From assembly GCA_025558075.1 (NCBI GenBank), contig JAHLKF010000005.1, positions 186,001-250,000 of the forward strand: a stretch of DNA of 64,000 bases, read 5' to 3'. Below, piece by piece: positions 37,549-49,383 of the stretch. The number at the start of each line of letters is the position of its first letter. Within the stretch, counting starts at the first letter, position 1. Source of the stretch: Gaertneriomyces semiglobifer (Eukaryota; Chytridiomycota; Chytridiomycetes; Spizellomycetales; Spizellomycetaceae). The notes under the pieces are model-generated. The model saw nothing but the letters and a program-made list of their open reading frames with translations, was not told the DNA's origin and ran no database searches. A program made the translations under genes and the position numbers.

Positions 37549-39087
37549 TCAGTATTCGATAAAATCCATAAACGACATGGTGCTGGCCAGATCGTTTACT
37601 GACAATTGCGACTGAGAACTCGCCTTCGGCGCATGTCTGATCATGTTGGTAACCACGTCTATGGCTGGCCCTAATTCTGGTGCCGAACCGTCGCCCATAA
37701 TAGGAACTGGTTCTCGTATTTCAACCGGTATTTCGATCGTCAATGATTTCGTTTTTGCCTTTCCTTTCCTAAGCGTAACTGGAGTAGACGGGGTGCTCGT
37801 CTCAGCGGTTGACGCATCCTCGCCGGAATCAGGCAACCGTGTATCCAAGTACTCCAGAAGAATCCGTAAAGAATGCGTGACTGAAAATGCATCCGTGGCC
37901 ATGTCCGGCACAGCACCCTTCGCCTCCACAGGAATGGGAAGAGAGGTGTTACTCGTTTCGCTTCCGCCAAGCAACTTGTATTTGACGGGTTGAGGGGATA
38001 TCACCTTGGACTCAACCGGTGGTTTGAGTGGGAAAGAGGACGTTGGTAATGCCGGGAGTTGAGCTGGAGGGAACGTACGTGTTTCATGAAGCGTTGCCGT
38101 GATGCTTTGGAGCGTCTGCAAGGCATGCGTACACGGCGAAAGCGACAGCACAATGGTGGGTGTTGTGTCCAAGAAGAAAGGGTGTGGCAGAGAGACCGTA
38201 TAATTGTAGACGGGTGGACTGGTGGGAGAAGTGTACGTCCTCCCAATCGTAGAAAGGTTGGTTTGTGAGGATCTCGGCGTCCCGTCAAGGACAAAGGACG
38301 ATGCACGGTTGAGAAGTGAGAAATTTGAGCCGCTTTTGTCAATGGGAGCAACTATAGGGGTGCCCTGGGAGTCGAGCCCACCGCTAGCGGGATTTTGCAT
38401 TGAAGCCTTGCTACTTCGACTGAGCTTTCCTTTCCGGTTTAATACTGGGGAATAGTTCACTTCGATGTCCGCTTCACGGTAATCCTTTGTCTTTCGACTT
38501 GCTACTGGAGTTCCTGCATTCGGAGTGCCTCTGGGTGTGCTCGCTCTCGATTCGGGTCTTGATAGGCTTCCATGTCCTTTTCCTGCGGTAGGCCAACCTC
38601 GAACAAGTCTCACATTCTTTCGAACCTTGATATCACCGCCCAGTGATCTGATCACTGTCGCTTCAATATAGTACTCGACCTCAGCATACTCAATTTTGAG
38701 CGTAGGTGGAGCGTCGACTGGGACTGGCATAGAAAAATCGAACGCATGTATGCCCGGAGGTAATGGATCATTGTTGTCATGTTTAAGCCATAGTTCAACC
38801 GATTCCTTGAGAATGCGCTGTTGCGAGGGAGGTCCCGACGGGTGATACGCACTTTCATATCCTAACAAGCTCACAACAATAGCATTTATTGTTCGAAACG
38901 AGAAGAAAAGGTCCTTTGTGATGTCCACGGAGAGAGTGCCTGAAAGGAGGACCGGTGGTGGATCCAAGTAGGAATCGAATTGCGGATTTAGAACGACCGG
39001 GCTTGCAGACAAAATGGAGAGGTCGGATTTTAAGGGAGGTAAATGCAGAGTGGACGGAATGTCTATTGCTACAGTGATGGGTGCCAT
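37549..39087 (-). CDS. arrestin-fold (ART/alpha-arrestin-like) protein
   Basis: Single-exon, 512 aa protein. The N-terminal half matches an Arrestin_N fold: PPVLLSGTLSVDITKDLFF, ESVELWLKHDNN, LPPGIHAFDFSMPVP and VEYYIEATVIR. Ser/Pro-rich disordered segments (about 170-270) interrupt the two lobes. A second beta-rich segment (NYTVSLPHPFFLD, SVTHSLRILLEYL, LTIEIPVEIREP) fits Arrestin_C. Fungal alpha-arrestins link Rsp5-type ubiquitin ligases to membrane cargo through PPxY motifs, and I see none here. An Rsp5-dependent role is therefore not supported. It may be a trafficking or pH-signalling arrestin (Rim8-like). Family assignment is fair, function unknown. It is convergent with the COG0523 gene (153 bp). 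Confidence 0.75.
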   Translation of the reverse strand: MAPITVAIDIPSTLHLPPLKSDLSILSASPVVLNPQFDSYLDPPPVLLSGTLSVDITKDLFFSFRTINAIVVSLLGYESAYHPSGPPSQQRILKESVELWLKHDNNDPLPPGIHAFDFSMPVPVDAPPTLKIEYAEVEYYIEATVIRSLGGDIKVRKNVRLVRGWPTAGKGHGSLSRPESRASTPRGTPNAGTPVASRKTKDYREADIEVNYSPVLNRKGKLSRSSKASMQNPASGGLDSQGTPIVAPIDKSGSNFSLLNRASSFVLDGTPRSSQTNLSTIGRTYTSPTSPPVYNYTVSLPHPFFLDTTPTIVLSLSPCTHALQTLQSITATLHETRTFPPAQLPALPTSSFPLKPPVESKVISPQPVKYKLLGGSETSNTSLPIPVEAKGAVPDMATDAFSVTHSLRILLEYLDTRLPDSGEDASTAETSTPSTPVTLRKGKAKTKSLTIEIPVEIREPVPIMGDGSAPELGPAIDVVTNMIRHAPKASSQSQLSVNDLASTMSFMDFIEY

Positions 39088-39575
39088 TTTGCTAACACTA
39101 ACCCCCGTCCTTAATCTCTACGTACGCCATTCTCAGTGCTCACGGCGAAGCTTCTATCTTTAACGACAGCCACAATCCATATTCATGGGATCTGCATGAT
39201 AATTAATCCCCGATGCCTTCTAAAATGCTATTGAGAGGTATCCCCTTTTTTGACAGGGAACGCGTAGCTTCCCAGCGCCCCAGCGGAGTTACACGAGCCT
39301 GCTTATGTCATATGACTGTGCCGCACCCTTTGGTGCTGACAAACCGAATATTCCGCGACGCGTCGTGCCAATTGCTTTTTCCGTTGTTCGTCGCTCGCGC
39401 GTCACAGCGAAACTTGGATTTCCGCGTTCGTAGGGACTCGCTCGTTGCTGGAAAAAGCAGGGACTGGTTATGTATGGAGGGAGGGGGTTATTAGGCCCAC
39501 TGGTTCTTTATTTATATATATGTGTATTATGTGGATGTATGATATGATATATATACATGCTGTCTCATGTCCTTT

Positions 39576-39600
39576 TGTGTGTGTGTGTGTGTGTGTGTGT
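39576..39600. repeat. TG dinucleotide microsatellite, about 12 units
   Basis: Uninterrupted alternating T/G run ending at 39600, immediately after an AT-rich stretch. Potentially Z-DNA-forming and length-polymorphic. Confidence 0.95.
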
Positions 39601-39748
39601 AGTCTGCTGCATCTAGATCTCCATGGGCCCCCCTCGTTGATGAGAGGAAAATGGAATCGGAACGAGGAACAACAAAAAGAACCGTAACAAGGCATTACGC
39701 ATCACACGTCTCCTGGAATTGGATTGATTGAATCTACGCACACGCGTG

Positions 39749-39755
39749 CATAAAA
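39749..39755 (+). promoter_or_regulatory. TATA-like element of the P450 gene
   Basis: CATAAAA followed by GG, about 100 bp before the P450 ATG at 39853. Spacing matches the other TATA boxes in this window. Confidence 0.45.
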
Positions 39756-39780
39756 GGACGTTGCAACGTCGGATTCCCCC

Positions 39781-39798
39781 ACCACCACCACCACCACC
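39781..39798. repeat. ACC trinucleotide microsatellite, 6 units
   Basis: Six perfect ACC units in the P450 5' leader, followed by a pyrimidine-rich stretch up to the start codon. Non-coding. Confidence 0.9.
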
Positions 39799-39852
39799 TT
39801 TCTCTCCTGCATCTCTTTATTTCATTTATACATACTCCACAGACTGGTAGAG

Positions 39853-41516
39853 ATGCAGGTGAACTCTAACATGACGGCCAGTGATCTGGACGATAGTGTG
39901 GCAGACTACATCCACCATAAGGCGACTGCCTCCAGCACATCGGCATCGCCCGTAACCATCACCTTGCTCGTCATCGTCATTACCTACCTGGTATGGGAAC
40001 AGTTTTCGTATCGCCAGAAAAAAGGCGCCCTTCCGGGACCCTCTTGGATTCCACCGTTGGTTGGCTGGCTGGATAAGATCAACCCCAACTTTGATGGCTA
40101 CATGAAGAGCTTGAACTCTGGCGATCTCTCTGTGATCCAGGTCTTTAACCGTTTCATCGTTCTCGTTTCCCCGAATGATCTGTCGCGCAAGATCCTCAGC
40201 TCCCCGACGCATGCCGAACCCTTTCTAATTAACTCGATGCCTGCGATCTTGTCCCCCGATAATTGGGTCTTCTTACAAGGCAAAGCCCACTCGGACTACC
40301 GTCGTCAACTCAACCCGCTCTTTACCCGCACGGCACTGAGCTCGTATGTTCCGATGATGGACAAGGCGTTCCGCAAGCACATGCAAGAGTGGTTGAGCTA
40401 CAAGGGCGAAAGCCGTCCCTATCAAAACAACTTTCGGCAGTTGAACATGGACTCGTCCCTCAAAGTGTTCTGCGGCGACTACATTTCTCCAGAAACGGCG
40501 CAAAAGATCTCTGATATGTACTACGAAATCACTGCTGCTCTGCAACTCGTCAATTTCCCATTCGCCCTTCCTGGCACTAAAGTGTACAAGGCCAAACAGG
40601 CTCGCAAGTTCATCGTCGCAGAGTTTATGCGGTGTTGCCGAGAATCTCGGACGCACGTTGAATCTGGCGGCGAGCCGACGTGTATGATGGACTCGTGGAT
40701 TCAAACGCTCCACCAGGACAAACTCGCGGCAGAAGCCAATGCTGACCAGCAGCGCAAATACCGTCAGTTTACCGACCGTGAAATTTCGTTGACGATCTTG
40801 ACGTTTTTGTTCGCCAGTCAGGACGCGTCCACTTCTGCCCTGACTTGGGCTTACAAGTACATGGGCGAGCGTCCCGATGTTCTGAACCGTATCAGAAAAG
40901 AATTGATTGACGTACGTGGCATCGACAATCCTGAGAAACCATTTACGTTTGAGGAGTTGGAGAAGACGGTGTACTTAAGGTCTGCTGTCCGAGAAGTGCT
41001 TCGTATCCGTCCTCCGGTCTTGATGGGTAGGCGTCAAACGTGCTACAGTTTTAATTCGATGTGTGTTGATGATGATCTGATTTAAATGGGCATCATGTAG
41101 TGCCGTACAAGGTCAACAAGCCGATGGCGCTTCGAACGGGGTACACTCTGCCTTCGAACAGCATGGTGATTCCGACATTCTGGCATTCACTCCACGACGA
41201 CAAAGTGTACAAGAACCCGGATGAGTTTATCCCGGAGCGGTGGATGACACCCACGGACGACCCCAACATGAGCAAGAACTTTTTGGTATTTGGCGCGGGC
41301 CCGCATGCGTGCCTGGGCAAGGAGTATGCTATTTCTCAGGTGATGGTAGCCATTGGCCGTGCAGCGTTGAGTGCCAAGTGGCAAGTCCGGAAGACGGAGA
41401 AGAGCGACAGTATTGTGATTATGTCGACGATTTACCCAGAGGACGGATGCATCTTGAGCATGCAGCCGTTGGAAAAGAACGACCTTGCACGACTGGTTGC
41501 AAAGGCCGAGGCATGA
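39853..41516 (+). CDS. ERG5: cytochrome P450, sterol C-22 desaturase (CYP61/ERG5-like)
   Basis: Haem monooxygenase that introduces the C-22 double bond in the late ergosterol pathway. Two exons, 39853-41026 and 41101-41516 (74 bp intron, phase 1), give about 529 aa. An N-terminal hydrophobic anchor (VTITLLVIVITYLVW, about residues 34-50) precedes the Pro-rich hinge LPGPSW. The I-helix is LTILTFLFASQDASTSALTWA, the CYP61/CYP710 form in which the usual Thr neighbourhood is AxQDAS/T. The K-helix ExxR is VREVLRIRPPV, the PERF-like segment is FIPERWM, and the haem loop FLVFGAGPHACLGKEYA carries the Cys ligand. Endoplasmic-reticulum location is expected. Splicing joins PPVLM to VPYKVNKP, as in the family. 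Presence of this enzyme argues for an ergosterol-type sterol pathway. Confidence 0.92.
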
Positions 41517-43055
41517 AATTTCTGTGCGATTCTTATTACAGAGGGTGTTGGGTGAAAACGAAATACGCCCAAGCCCTCTCTCTCCCCATTTCAATGCCCT
41601 GTCATTGTTGGGTGTGTGATTAAGTGTTTTTTTTAATGAATAGAATACGCTTGGTTTTCGTTGACTGTTGAGAACGCGTCCAACGCGGACTCCGCTGCAT
41701 CATTACATAAGCAATGCATTATGTTATACGCTGAGGTAATCCATGTCGGAGTGTGCAATGCGCGTGTGACGCGTGTGACATTGGGTGACTCAACAAACGA
41801 CGCAGTGGTTGTGGTTTGGGAATGAGCGAGACGAAGCGAGGAATGTTAATGGGTGTGCGCGCTGATTGATAGCGTTAGTACAATGAGTCACCAATTCTCC
41901 TAAAGCGGGAAATGGGAATCTCGAGACTGGGGAGAAAGGGTTCTTCTTTTAAATTTATTGAAATTGAAACGGCAACTCGCAACTGGTGGGGCGCAATTGC
42001 AAGTCAGGCGAGCAACGCACGCGGCGCAACTGGTCCCTGCGAACGAGTGTCTTGCGTTTTGAATTTGTGTGTCTTTTTCGATCAACTTCTGTGCGACGGG
42101 GTGTGTTGTTGTGTGTTAAGCAATATTATGTGTCATAATAATAATGCGCATATCGAATGTCTTGTCATGGGGTCACACATTCAAATGTGATTCAGAAAGC
42201 CTCGCTTCCCCCAAATCCCTCCCTTTTTTGGTGTTGGAATTGACAATTGAGAGCAGATGACCTTTTGCCATTCAAGATTGGCACAGCAAAGGGTAACGGT
42301 GGATGCATGACTTGCAAATACCCACACGCATCGTATGGCGCCGTATGCGTATGGCACACACGACTGAGTAAGTACGACGAAAAGGAGGGGCGGGCGGGTT
42401 TCATTCAAAACGAAGGAGAAGTAGTTGTGAGCAACGATGTGTCAGTGATCATTTGAGGCTTGCATGCAATTGTGTTGTGAATTTGAACGCGGGGGGTCGG
42501 CGCTGGGCGTCCGGTGTGAACATTTGAACATGAATGACCTCGCTTTGGTGGTTCGCTTTGGCTTGAATCATGAATTGTGAATGGGAAACGAGGAGCCGAG
42601 GGGAGGCGTTCGTTCCACGCAGCTTCGATCGACCTCCTTCGCACTCACAGCACACACACTCACACACACGCCTCGCTTGCTTGCAACCGTACGGGTATAA
42701 AAAGGACCCACCACCACCGTTCTCCCCTCCGTTTTCTTCTTACTCTTCAGATCTGCAGATCGTCCAAACTCTTCAAAAGCCCAGCTACTACAATCAATTC
42801 ATTTAACTATTTCACTCTCCACAGTCCATATTATCTGATACCGGTCGATATTACACACCTGGTATCATCATCATCATCTACTCTGAACAGCAACCAACCT
42901 GGTATACCTTCATACCTCCAACCCCGTCTATACTCGCCATCCCATACTACACAGTATACAACGTATAAACATCTGAAAACCCTGTGAAAACCTCTCTGAG
43001 AACCCTTTGAAAAACACTCTCTGTCTTCCTACGCGCACATAAAAGATTGCCAAAG
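41517..43055. other. intergenic region, 1.54 kb
   Basis: Longest gene-free stretch in the window, between two co-directional genes. It has no ORF with plausible protein character. It contains T-rich 3' flank of the P450 gene (gtgttttttttaatgaat near 41624) and CA-rich runs at 42645-42670. A TATA box lies at 42696, followed by a C/T-rich, CATC-repeat leader, suggesting a 5' UTR of about 330 bp for the next gene. The region could host a non-coding RNA, but nothing specific is seen. Confidence 0.55.
42696..42703 (+). promoter_or_regulatory. TATA box of the questin-oxidase-like gene
   Basis: TATAAAAA preceded by GGG and followed by a strongly pyrimidine-rich initiator-like tract (ttctcccctccgttttcttc). 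It is about 360 bp upstream of the ATG. An intron in the 5' UTR is possible. Confidence 0.6.
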
Positions 43056-44537
43056 ATGCCTGTAATGACTGCCGGTCCTGTCGCTGCGATGCACAATGTG
43101 CACAAGGATGACAAGACCGCCGCTGCCACCGCTGCTACCACCACCCTCTCCACACCCGCTCTCCCCGCCATCCCTCCTCCCTCTTCCCTGCGTATCATGC
43201 CTGCCTTCTCCGAGGAGATGGACGCGCTCCGCTGGAACACCGTTCTCCAGCTCTTTCAGCGTTCCCACCAGAACCAGCACATTGAAACCTTCAACACCCA
43301 CACCAAGCATCACCAGCCCACCAAAATGGTCAATGGCTTAATGGTTTACTACAAGATGGACGCCAACGAGTTCATCCTTCAGGAGCGCTTCGACTTGCAA
43401 GGTCGCTTGGTCGACCCTATTCGCGATGTCGGCGTTTGCATCGACGAAAAGAACTGGAAAGATTACCTCGGCATGGGCGCTGCTTACTACAAACCCTACG
43501 CCGAGTTCTTTTTGCGTCTCCTGCTCAAGGATGCCTCCTCAAACGACGCCATCAAGAAGACCGCGACCGATGTCTTGAAAGCATATCTGCCCACACTCCT
43601 CGTGGGCGGTTTTACAGGCACTTCAATTTACCACCCCATGATTCACCTCAGCAACGGCATTTTGACTGGCCACGCTTATATTATGGCTCAAGGCCTGGCA
43701 TACTTTGCGTATTCTAGCACGCCTGTCGTTAAAGAGCTTGCCCCAATGCCGACGGATGAACAGGATCAGGCGTCCATAATTGAAATAATGCAAGACGCGC
43801 GTGAGGAAGAGACCTTTGAGCAGCTCTCTTCGCATTTAAAGGCTGATTTCCAGAGCCGCATGAAGAGAATCTACAACAGCCCACCCTTTTTGAACCCTAT
43901 TATTGAAATCGCGTCCCAGTGGCACATCGGATCCAACGAAAAGGCCATTGACGATGCCGCAAAAGAACTTACCTCTGCCGTTGCCGTTGCCGCAACCACC
44001 ACTGGCCATGTCTTCCCTCACCGTCAGCTGGATTTCTTGTTGAACCATGTGTTGATCGCGACACCCCACTTGTGGACACTCATGCCGTACCTGGAAATGA
44101 AGGACCAGCAAGCTTTGCTGCGTCGTTTCTTGATTACCTTCCTTGCATGCTACGTCTGCCAAGGTCGTCCCATGTCTCACCCCGAGCAACTTGCCGAAGC
44201 CTATATTACTCCCTCCGAAAACGACGAAGATCCTTTTGATAACCTTTCGACTTCACCGCCTTTGAGCACATCGCCGACCGGGTCTCTGGTTGCTCCATGT
44301 ACGCCCAGCGCCCGCCATCGCGAATGGCAGCGGCTGTGCGGTGCTCCCATCCATCTCGGCGATGACCTTCACGCTATCGAAGCCGCCATGGCTTGCAAGG
44401 CGGCTGAAGACAGATGGGGCGATCACGGTGGCGCATGGATGAGATGCGCCAAGGTTGTGCGTGCCAGCGAGAGTTGGGACGTGCAAGGTGTTGGTTGGGG
44501 CGTGGCCACTAGCTTCGCCTTGGAAGAAGAAGAGTAG
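43056..44537 (+). CDS. questin-oxidase-like family protein
   Basis: Single-exon protein of about 493 aa. It resembles the questin oxidase-like family (Baeyer-Villiger-type oxygenases first known from anthraquinone ring cleavage), a mostly helical fold with paired His motifs. Visible segments are DVGVCIDEKNWKDYLGMGAAYYKPYAEFF, TGTSIYHPMIHLSNGI, GHAYIMAQGLAYFAYSS and HRQLDFLLNHVLIATP, then a C-terminal FLACYVCQGRP. The HPMIHL and neighbouring His/Tyr positions are the family hallmark. Most family members have no known substrate. The N-terminal 30 residues are Ala/Thr-rich low complexity. No polyketide genes flank it, so a biosynthetic cluster is not supported. The first ATG in frame, 43056, is used. 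Confidence 0.65.
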   Translation: MPVMTAGPVAAMHNVHKDDKTAAATAATTTLSTPALPAIPPPSSLRIMPAFSEEMDALRWNTVLQLFQRSHQNQHIETFNTHTKHHQPTKMVNGLMVYYKMDANEFILQERFDLQGRLVDPIRDVGVCIDEKNWKDYLGMGAAYYKPYAEFFLRLLLKDASSNDAIKKTATDVLKAYLPTLLVGGFTGTSIYHPMIHLSNGILTGHAYIMAQGLAYFAYSSTPVVKELAPMPTDEQDQASIIEIMQDAREEETFEQLSSHLKADFQSRMKRIYNSPPFLNPIIEIASQWHIGSNEKAIDDAAKELTSAVAVAATTTGHVFPHRQLDFLLNHVLIATPHLWTLMPYLEMKDQQALLRRFLITFLACYVCQGRPMSHPEQLAEAYITPSENDEDPFDNLSTSPPLSTSPTGSLVAPCTPSARHREWQRLCGAPIHLGDDLHAIEAAMACKAAEDRWGDHGGAWMRCAKVVRASESWDVQGVGWGVATSFALEEEE

Positions 44538-44873
44538 ATATGAAATGATACCCCACCACCGATTCCTGCTTCTCTGCAATTCATCACCCATTGCATTCCA
44601 TGTATTATGATTTTTTTATGACCGTTTGTAAATACACTATCTGATTTTTGAATTTGCCCGTTGTCGCCTTGCCCTTGTTCCTGGTTTACACAGTATGCCC
44701 AAAATGAACGAATTGCTTTCACGGCAATGGTAGTAATACATCCACAACCACCAAAAACGTAGTTTACTGAAGGCGCCTGCGCCAGTGACTTTCGTCGTCT
44801 GAACTGCTGTAACTACTCTGCAAGTTGTGAACTAGAGACGAATCACAGAACAAACGGCTGCGACAGGCTGATT

Positions 44874-45245
44874 CTATTCTGCATTACTGTTCACCACGAA
44901 GAAACGAGGGTCATAGCCCGTACGCGTTGGGCAACCGATGAATGCGCGCTTTAACGTCCACATACTGGCCCGGCTGCCTGAATGATCGTCTGCTGAGGGT
45001 AAGAGAATCGAACCTTTCGGAGCTCCATTCTCCGTTCCAATCAACCGCGGTTCGTCAAAAAGGCGCCACGGAGGGGTCGAGTCCCCTTCCATTCTATAAA
45101 TAGAGTACAAAAAAACCAAATTGATACTATGGGTCCAATATGGTCCAAACGCCAGCATATGATCCTTTTGGGAGATTCTTTTCACAATGTTCCTAGCTTG
45201 AGCGTGCGACTCGGTTACGGGACGGAAAACTCGTTGAAGCGACAT
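44874..45245 (-). CDS. possible small protein of unknown function
   Basis: 123-codon ORF starting with ATG on the minus strand, inside the gap between the questin-like gene and the GPCR. The translation is non-repetitive, with aromatic and Pro/Gly positions (GPYWTHSINLVFLYSIY, TPPWRLFDEPRLIG). I recognise no domain. It could be a genuine small gene, the last exon of a larger gene, or chance. Its upstream end abuts the GPCR 5' region, which would make the two divergent. Confidence 0.3.
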   Translation of the reverse strand: MSLQRVFRPVTESHAQARNIVKRISQKDHMLAFGPYWTHSINLVFLYSIYRMEGDSTPPWRLFDEPRLIGTENGAPKGSILLPSADDHSGSRASMWTLKRAFIGCPTRTGYDPRFFVVNSNAE

Positions 45246-45376
45246 CCGTCAACCAAGCCTGTAGTTGGATTATAGGCTGCGCCGACATATCACCTACAGG
45301 GAGAGTGTTTTCACCACTCTGGAAGACTATCGACAGGCTTGGGGCTTTCCGAACAAACCCAGGCGTTAGCACTCGG

Positions 45377-46889
45377 ATGTCGTTTCGACTGGTGGATAAC
45401 CCATTACCAGTGGGGACAGAAGCAAAAGATTATGATCTGAACTCCTTGTTGCGTTGGAACCCGTATGCGTACCGCGTTGCGTTGATCATATTGGTGATAG
45501 TCATTTTTGCTATTATCTTGAACTCGTTCATCCTGTATCTTGGCGCAACGGAGCGCGATTTACGAAGTCCTGCGGTAAGAAGTGTACCGTATGTTGGCGG
45601 TTTCACCGACGTGATAGGATGCTCAAACGCGGGGTTTTCCACAGAATCTTCTCGTCCTCTCGCTTTCATTTACGGATTTCTGTGTGGGTGTCTATGAGTT
45701 GACCCACTACATCCCGACAATTCAGGCCGGAGGCTGGTCCATCGGCCGTCAAAAGTGTGAAATACACGGATTTCTCATTGTATTTGTCGAGGCACAGTCC
45801 CTGTTCAATATGCTTGCACTGGCATGGGAGCGGTACTGTTCCATTGTCCGACGCGAACCGTTGACAAAACGTGATGTGGTCAAGATTGTTTGCAGCCTCT
45901 GGGTTGCGTCTGCGGTTATCGCCAGCGTGCAATGGTGGGCTGCTGATGGAGAATATGTCTTGCAAAGCTCCCTTATGTAAGTTGAGACTTCCGTTCTCTC
46001 GACTGTCGCAAAGGCGCGTAACGTAACTAACTGATATCCGCGCGAACTCAACAGATACTGTGCGGGTGACTGGTCGGGTGAAAGTAGAATTGACTGTGCT
46101 TTTACAATCCTTTGTCTTAGCTCGGTAGGCGCCGCGTTGATCACTGTGGGCGTGCTCTATTACCGCATCTACCGAAACGTGCGCGGGTCCTTCCGCGCAT
46201 TCAACCGTGTTGCGCGGTCGCACTTGGGGGAAGCATCAATGCACCATGCCACCCTGTCGCCGCCGCCCGCAATGGCCGACAACCGTGGACGTTCCTCAGT
46301 TCAGGCTCGTGACCGTGAGAGCCAAACAATTGCAGCGAGACAGGATGAGCTGCATGGGGCGCTGGAGTCAACCCTCACCCGGAAAACACTCGTCATCGTT
46401 CTGGTGTTCTGGACGGGTTGGGCACCCTATATGGCTAGTTTCCTGTACGAATCGATATCCAAACGGCAAAGTCCTCAGTGGTTGGATGGTGTGGCTGCTA
46501 TCATGGTGATCGCCAAGTAAGTACATGCACAGTTCGGTGGAGATGTGATCGTTCCAACTGATATTCTTGCTCGCAGCTCCATGTGGAATCCATTCCTCTT
46601 CATTTTCTTGGATAGTCGGTGGAAGAACGCGGCGCGAAATGCCTTGAGAATAAGGCCACCTTCCTCGGTCGCTGCCTTGGACCGCGATGTAACAATACGA
46701 AGGTCTGCCGGGCAAAGGCAATCGACAATTGTGAAGCGACCATTAGATACGCGAACTAAGGTCTTGGTCGACCCGAGGTTGGATACTGGTGCTCATAGCC
46801 TCGCGGGGTTACCTCCACCCAGGTCACCAGTACCGGTAGAGTGCTGTGATGTTGAAAAACCGCCGTTAACGGACGATAGCACTTTGTAA
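45377..46889 (+). CDS. class A (rhodopsin-like) G-protein-coupled receptor
   Basis: Seven-transmembrane receptor for an unknown ligand. Four exons, 45377-45574, 45645-45976, 46055-46516 and 46577-46889, with phases 0, 2, 2, about 434 aa. TM1 is YRVALIILVIVIFAIILNSFI, with the conserved Asn. TM2 is NLLVLSLSFTDFCVGVY, with the conserved Asp. Cys in QKCEIHGF pairs with ECL2 YCAGDW. TM3 ends in the D/E-R-Y variant LAWERYCSIV. TM4 contains SLWVASAVIASVQWW and TM5 is SSVGAALITVGVLYYRI. TM6 has IVLVFWTGWAPYMASF (a FWxxWAPY form of CWxP) and TM7 ends NPFLFIF (NPxxY variant). The residue aligned with the opsin retinal lysine is Ile, so it should not be a retinal photoreceptor. The Ser/Arg-rich C-tail (about 100 aa) could take phosphorylation. 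True class A receptors are rare in fungi. Confidence 0.88.
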
Positions 46890-47330
46890 AGGCGTGAAAA
46901 ACTTTCAACCTTTGAGACTCATGTACCATATCAATCAAATAGCATTTGTGGGCACACCGCATATATGATAATCTGATCGCTAGTTGCTCGCCCGTTGCTC
47001 GTAGCATTGCAAACATTGTGTGGTGATGGCAGGCACTTGGAAGTTACGCGCAGTCGGTCGGAGCAAAGCGTGTTCATTAAGTCGTGTCATCGATAAGAGA
47101 AGAACACGACAAGCCACTTCGTAAGCAACACGTAAGCAACGTCGATGATCAATTTTTCTGGGTGTCTTTTCCCACGGCTCTTTTTTTTTTATGCGGGTCC
47201 TGTTTCTTAAAGTTGGAAAGCGGATTTTGGGAATACGGAAACGGTAGTGCAGTATTCGTCTGGTCTCTTTATAAAAAGCGTCTGCAGACAGCATTGCCCC
47301 AGAGTTCCCATCCCCAGTTCCATATCAATC
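46890..47330. other. intergenic region, 441 bp
   Basis: Between the GPCR stop and the helicase start, both plus strand. It contains a TATA box at 47270 and a poly-T run (about 47181-47190). No gene. Confidence 0.5.
47270..47277 (+). promoter_or_regulatory. TATA box of the DEAD-box helicase gene
   Basis: TATAAAAA after a CT-rich stretch, 54 bp upstream of the ATG at 47331. The implied leader is short. Confidence 0.5.

Positions 47331-49383
<2,053 letters not shown>

Larger units (their letters stand above)
39088..39852. other. divergent intergenic region with microsatellites, 765 bp
   Basis: Upstream of both the arrestin-like gene (minus) and the ERG5-like P450 (plus). It contains an AT-rich tract (about 39510-39560, tatatatatgtgtatt and atatgatatatatac), a TG dinucleotide run and an ACC run, each listed. 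A TATA-like cataaaagg lies at 39749. No protein gene is supported; short ORFs here are repeat-driven. Confidence 0.6.

Noticed and set aside
39853..44537. Secondary-metabolite cluster (P450 plus questin-oxidase-like)
   Set aside because: The P450 is a sterol-pathway enzyme, and no polyketide synthase, transporter or pathway regulator lies nearby.
44990..45060. tRNA-like B-box (GGTTCGATTC on the minus strand)
   Set aside because: No A-box at proper distance, no acceptor or anticodon stem pairing that I can draw, and the stretch lies inside an uninterrupted ORF.
45377..46889. Opsin / light receptor
   Set aside because: The retinal-attachment lysine is replaced by isoleucine, so a visual-pigment call is not supported despite overall similarity.
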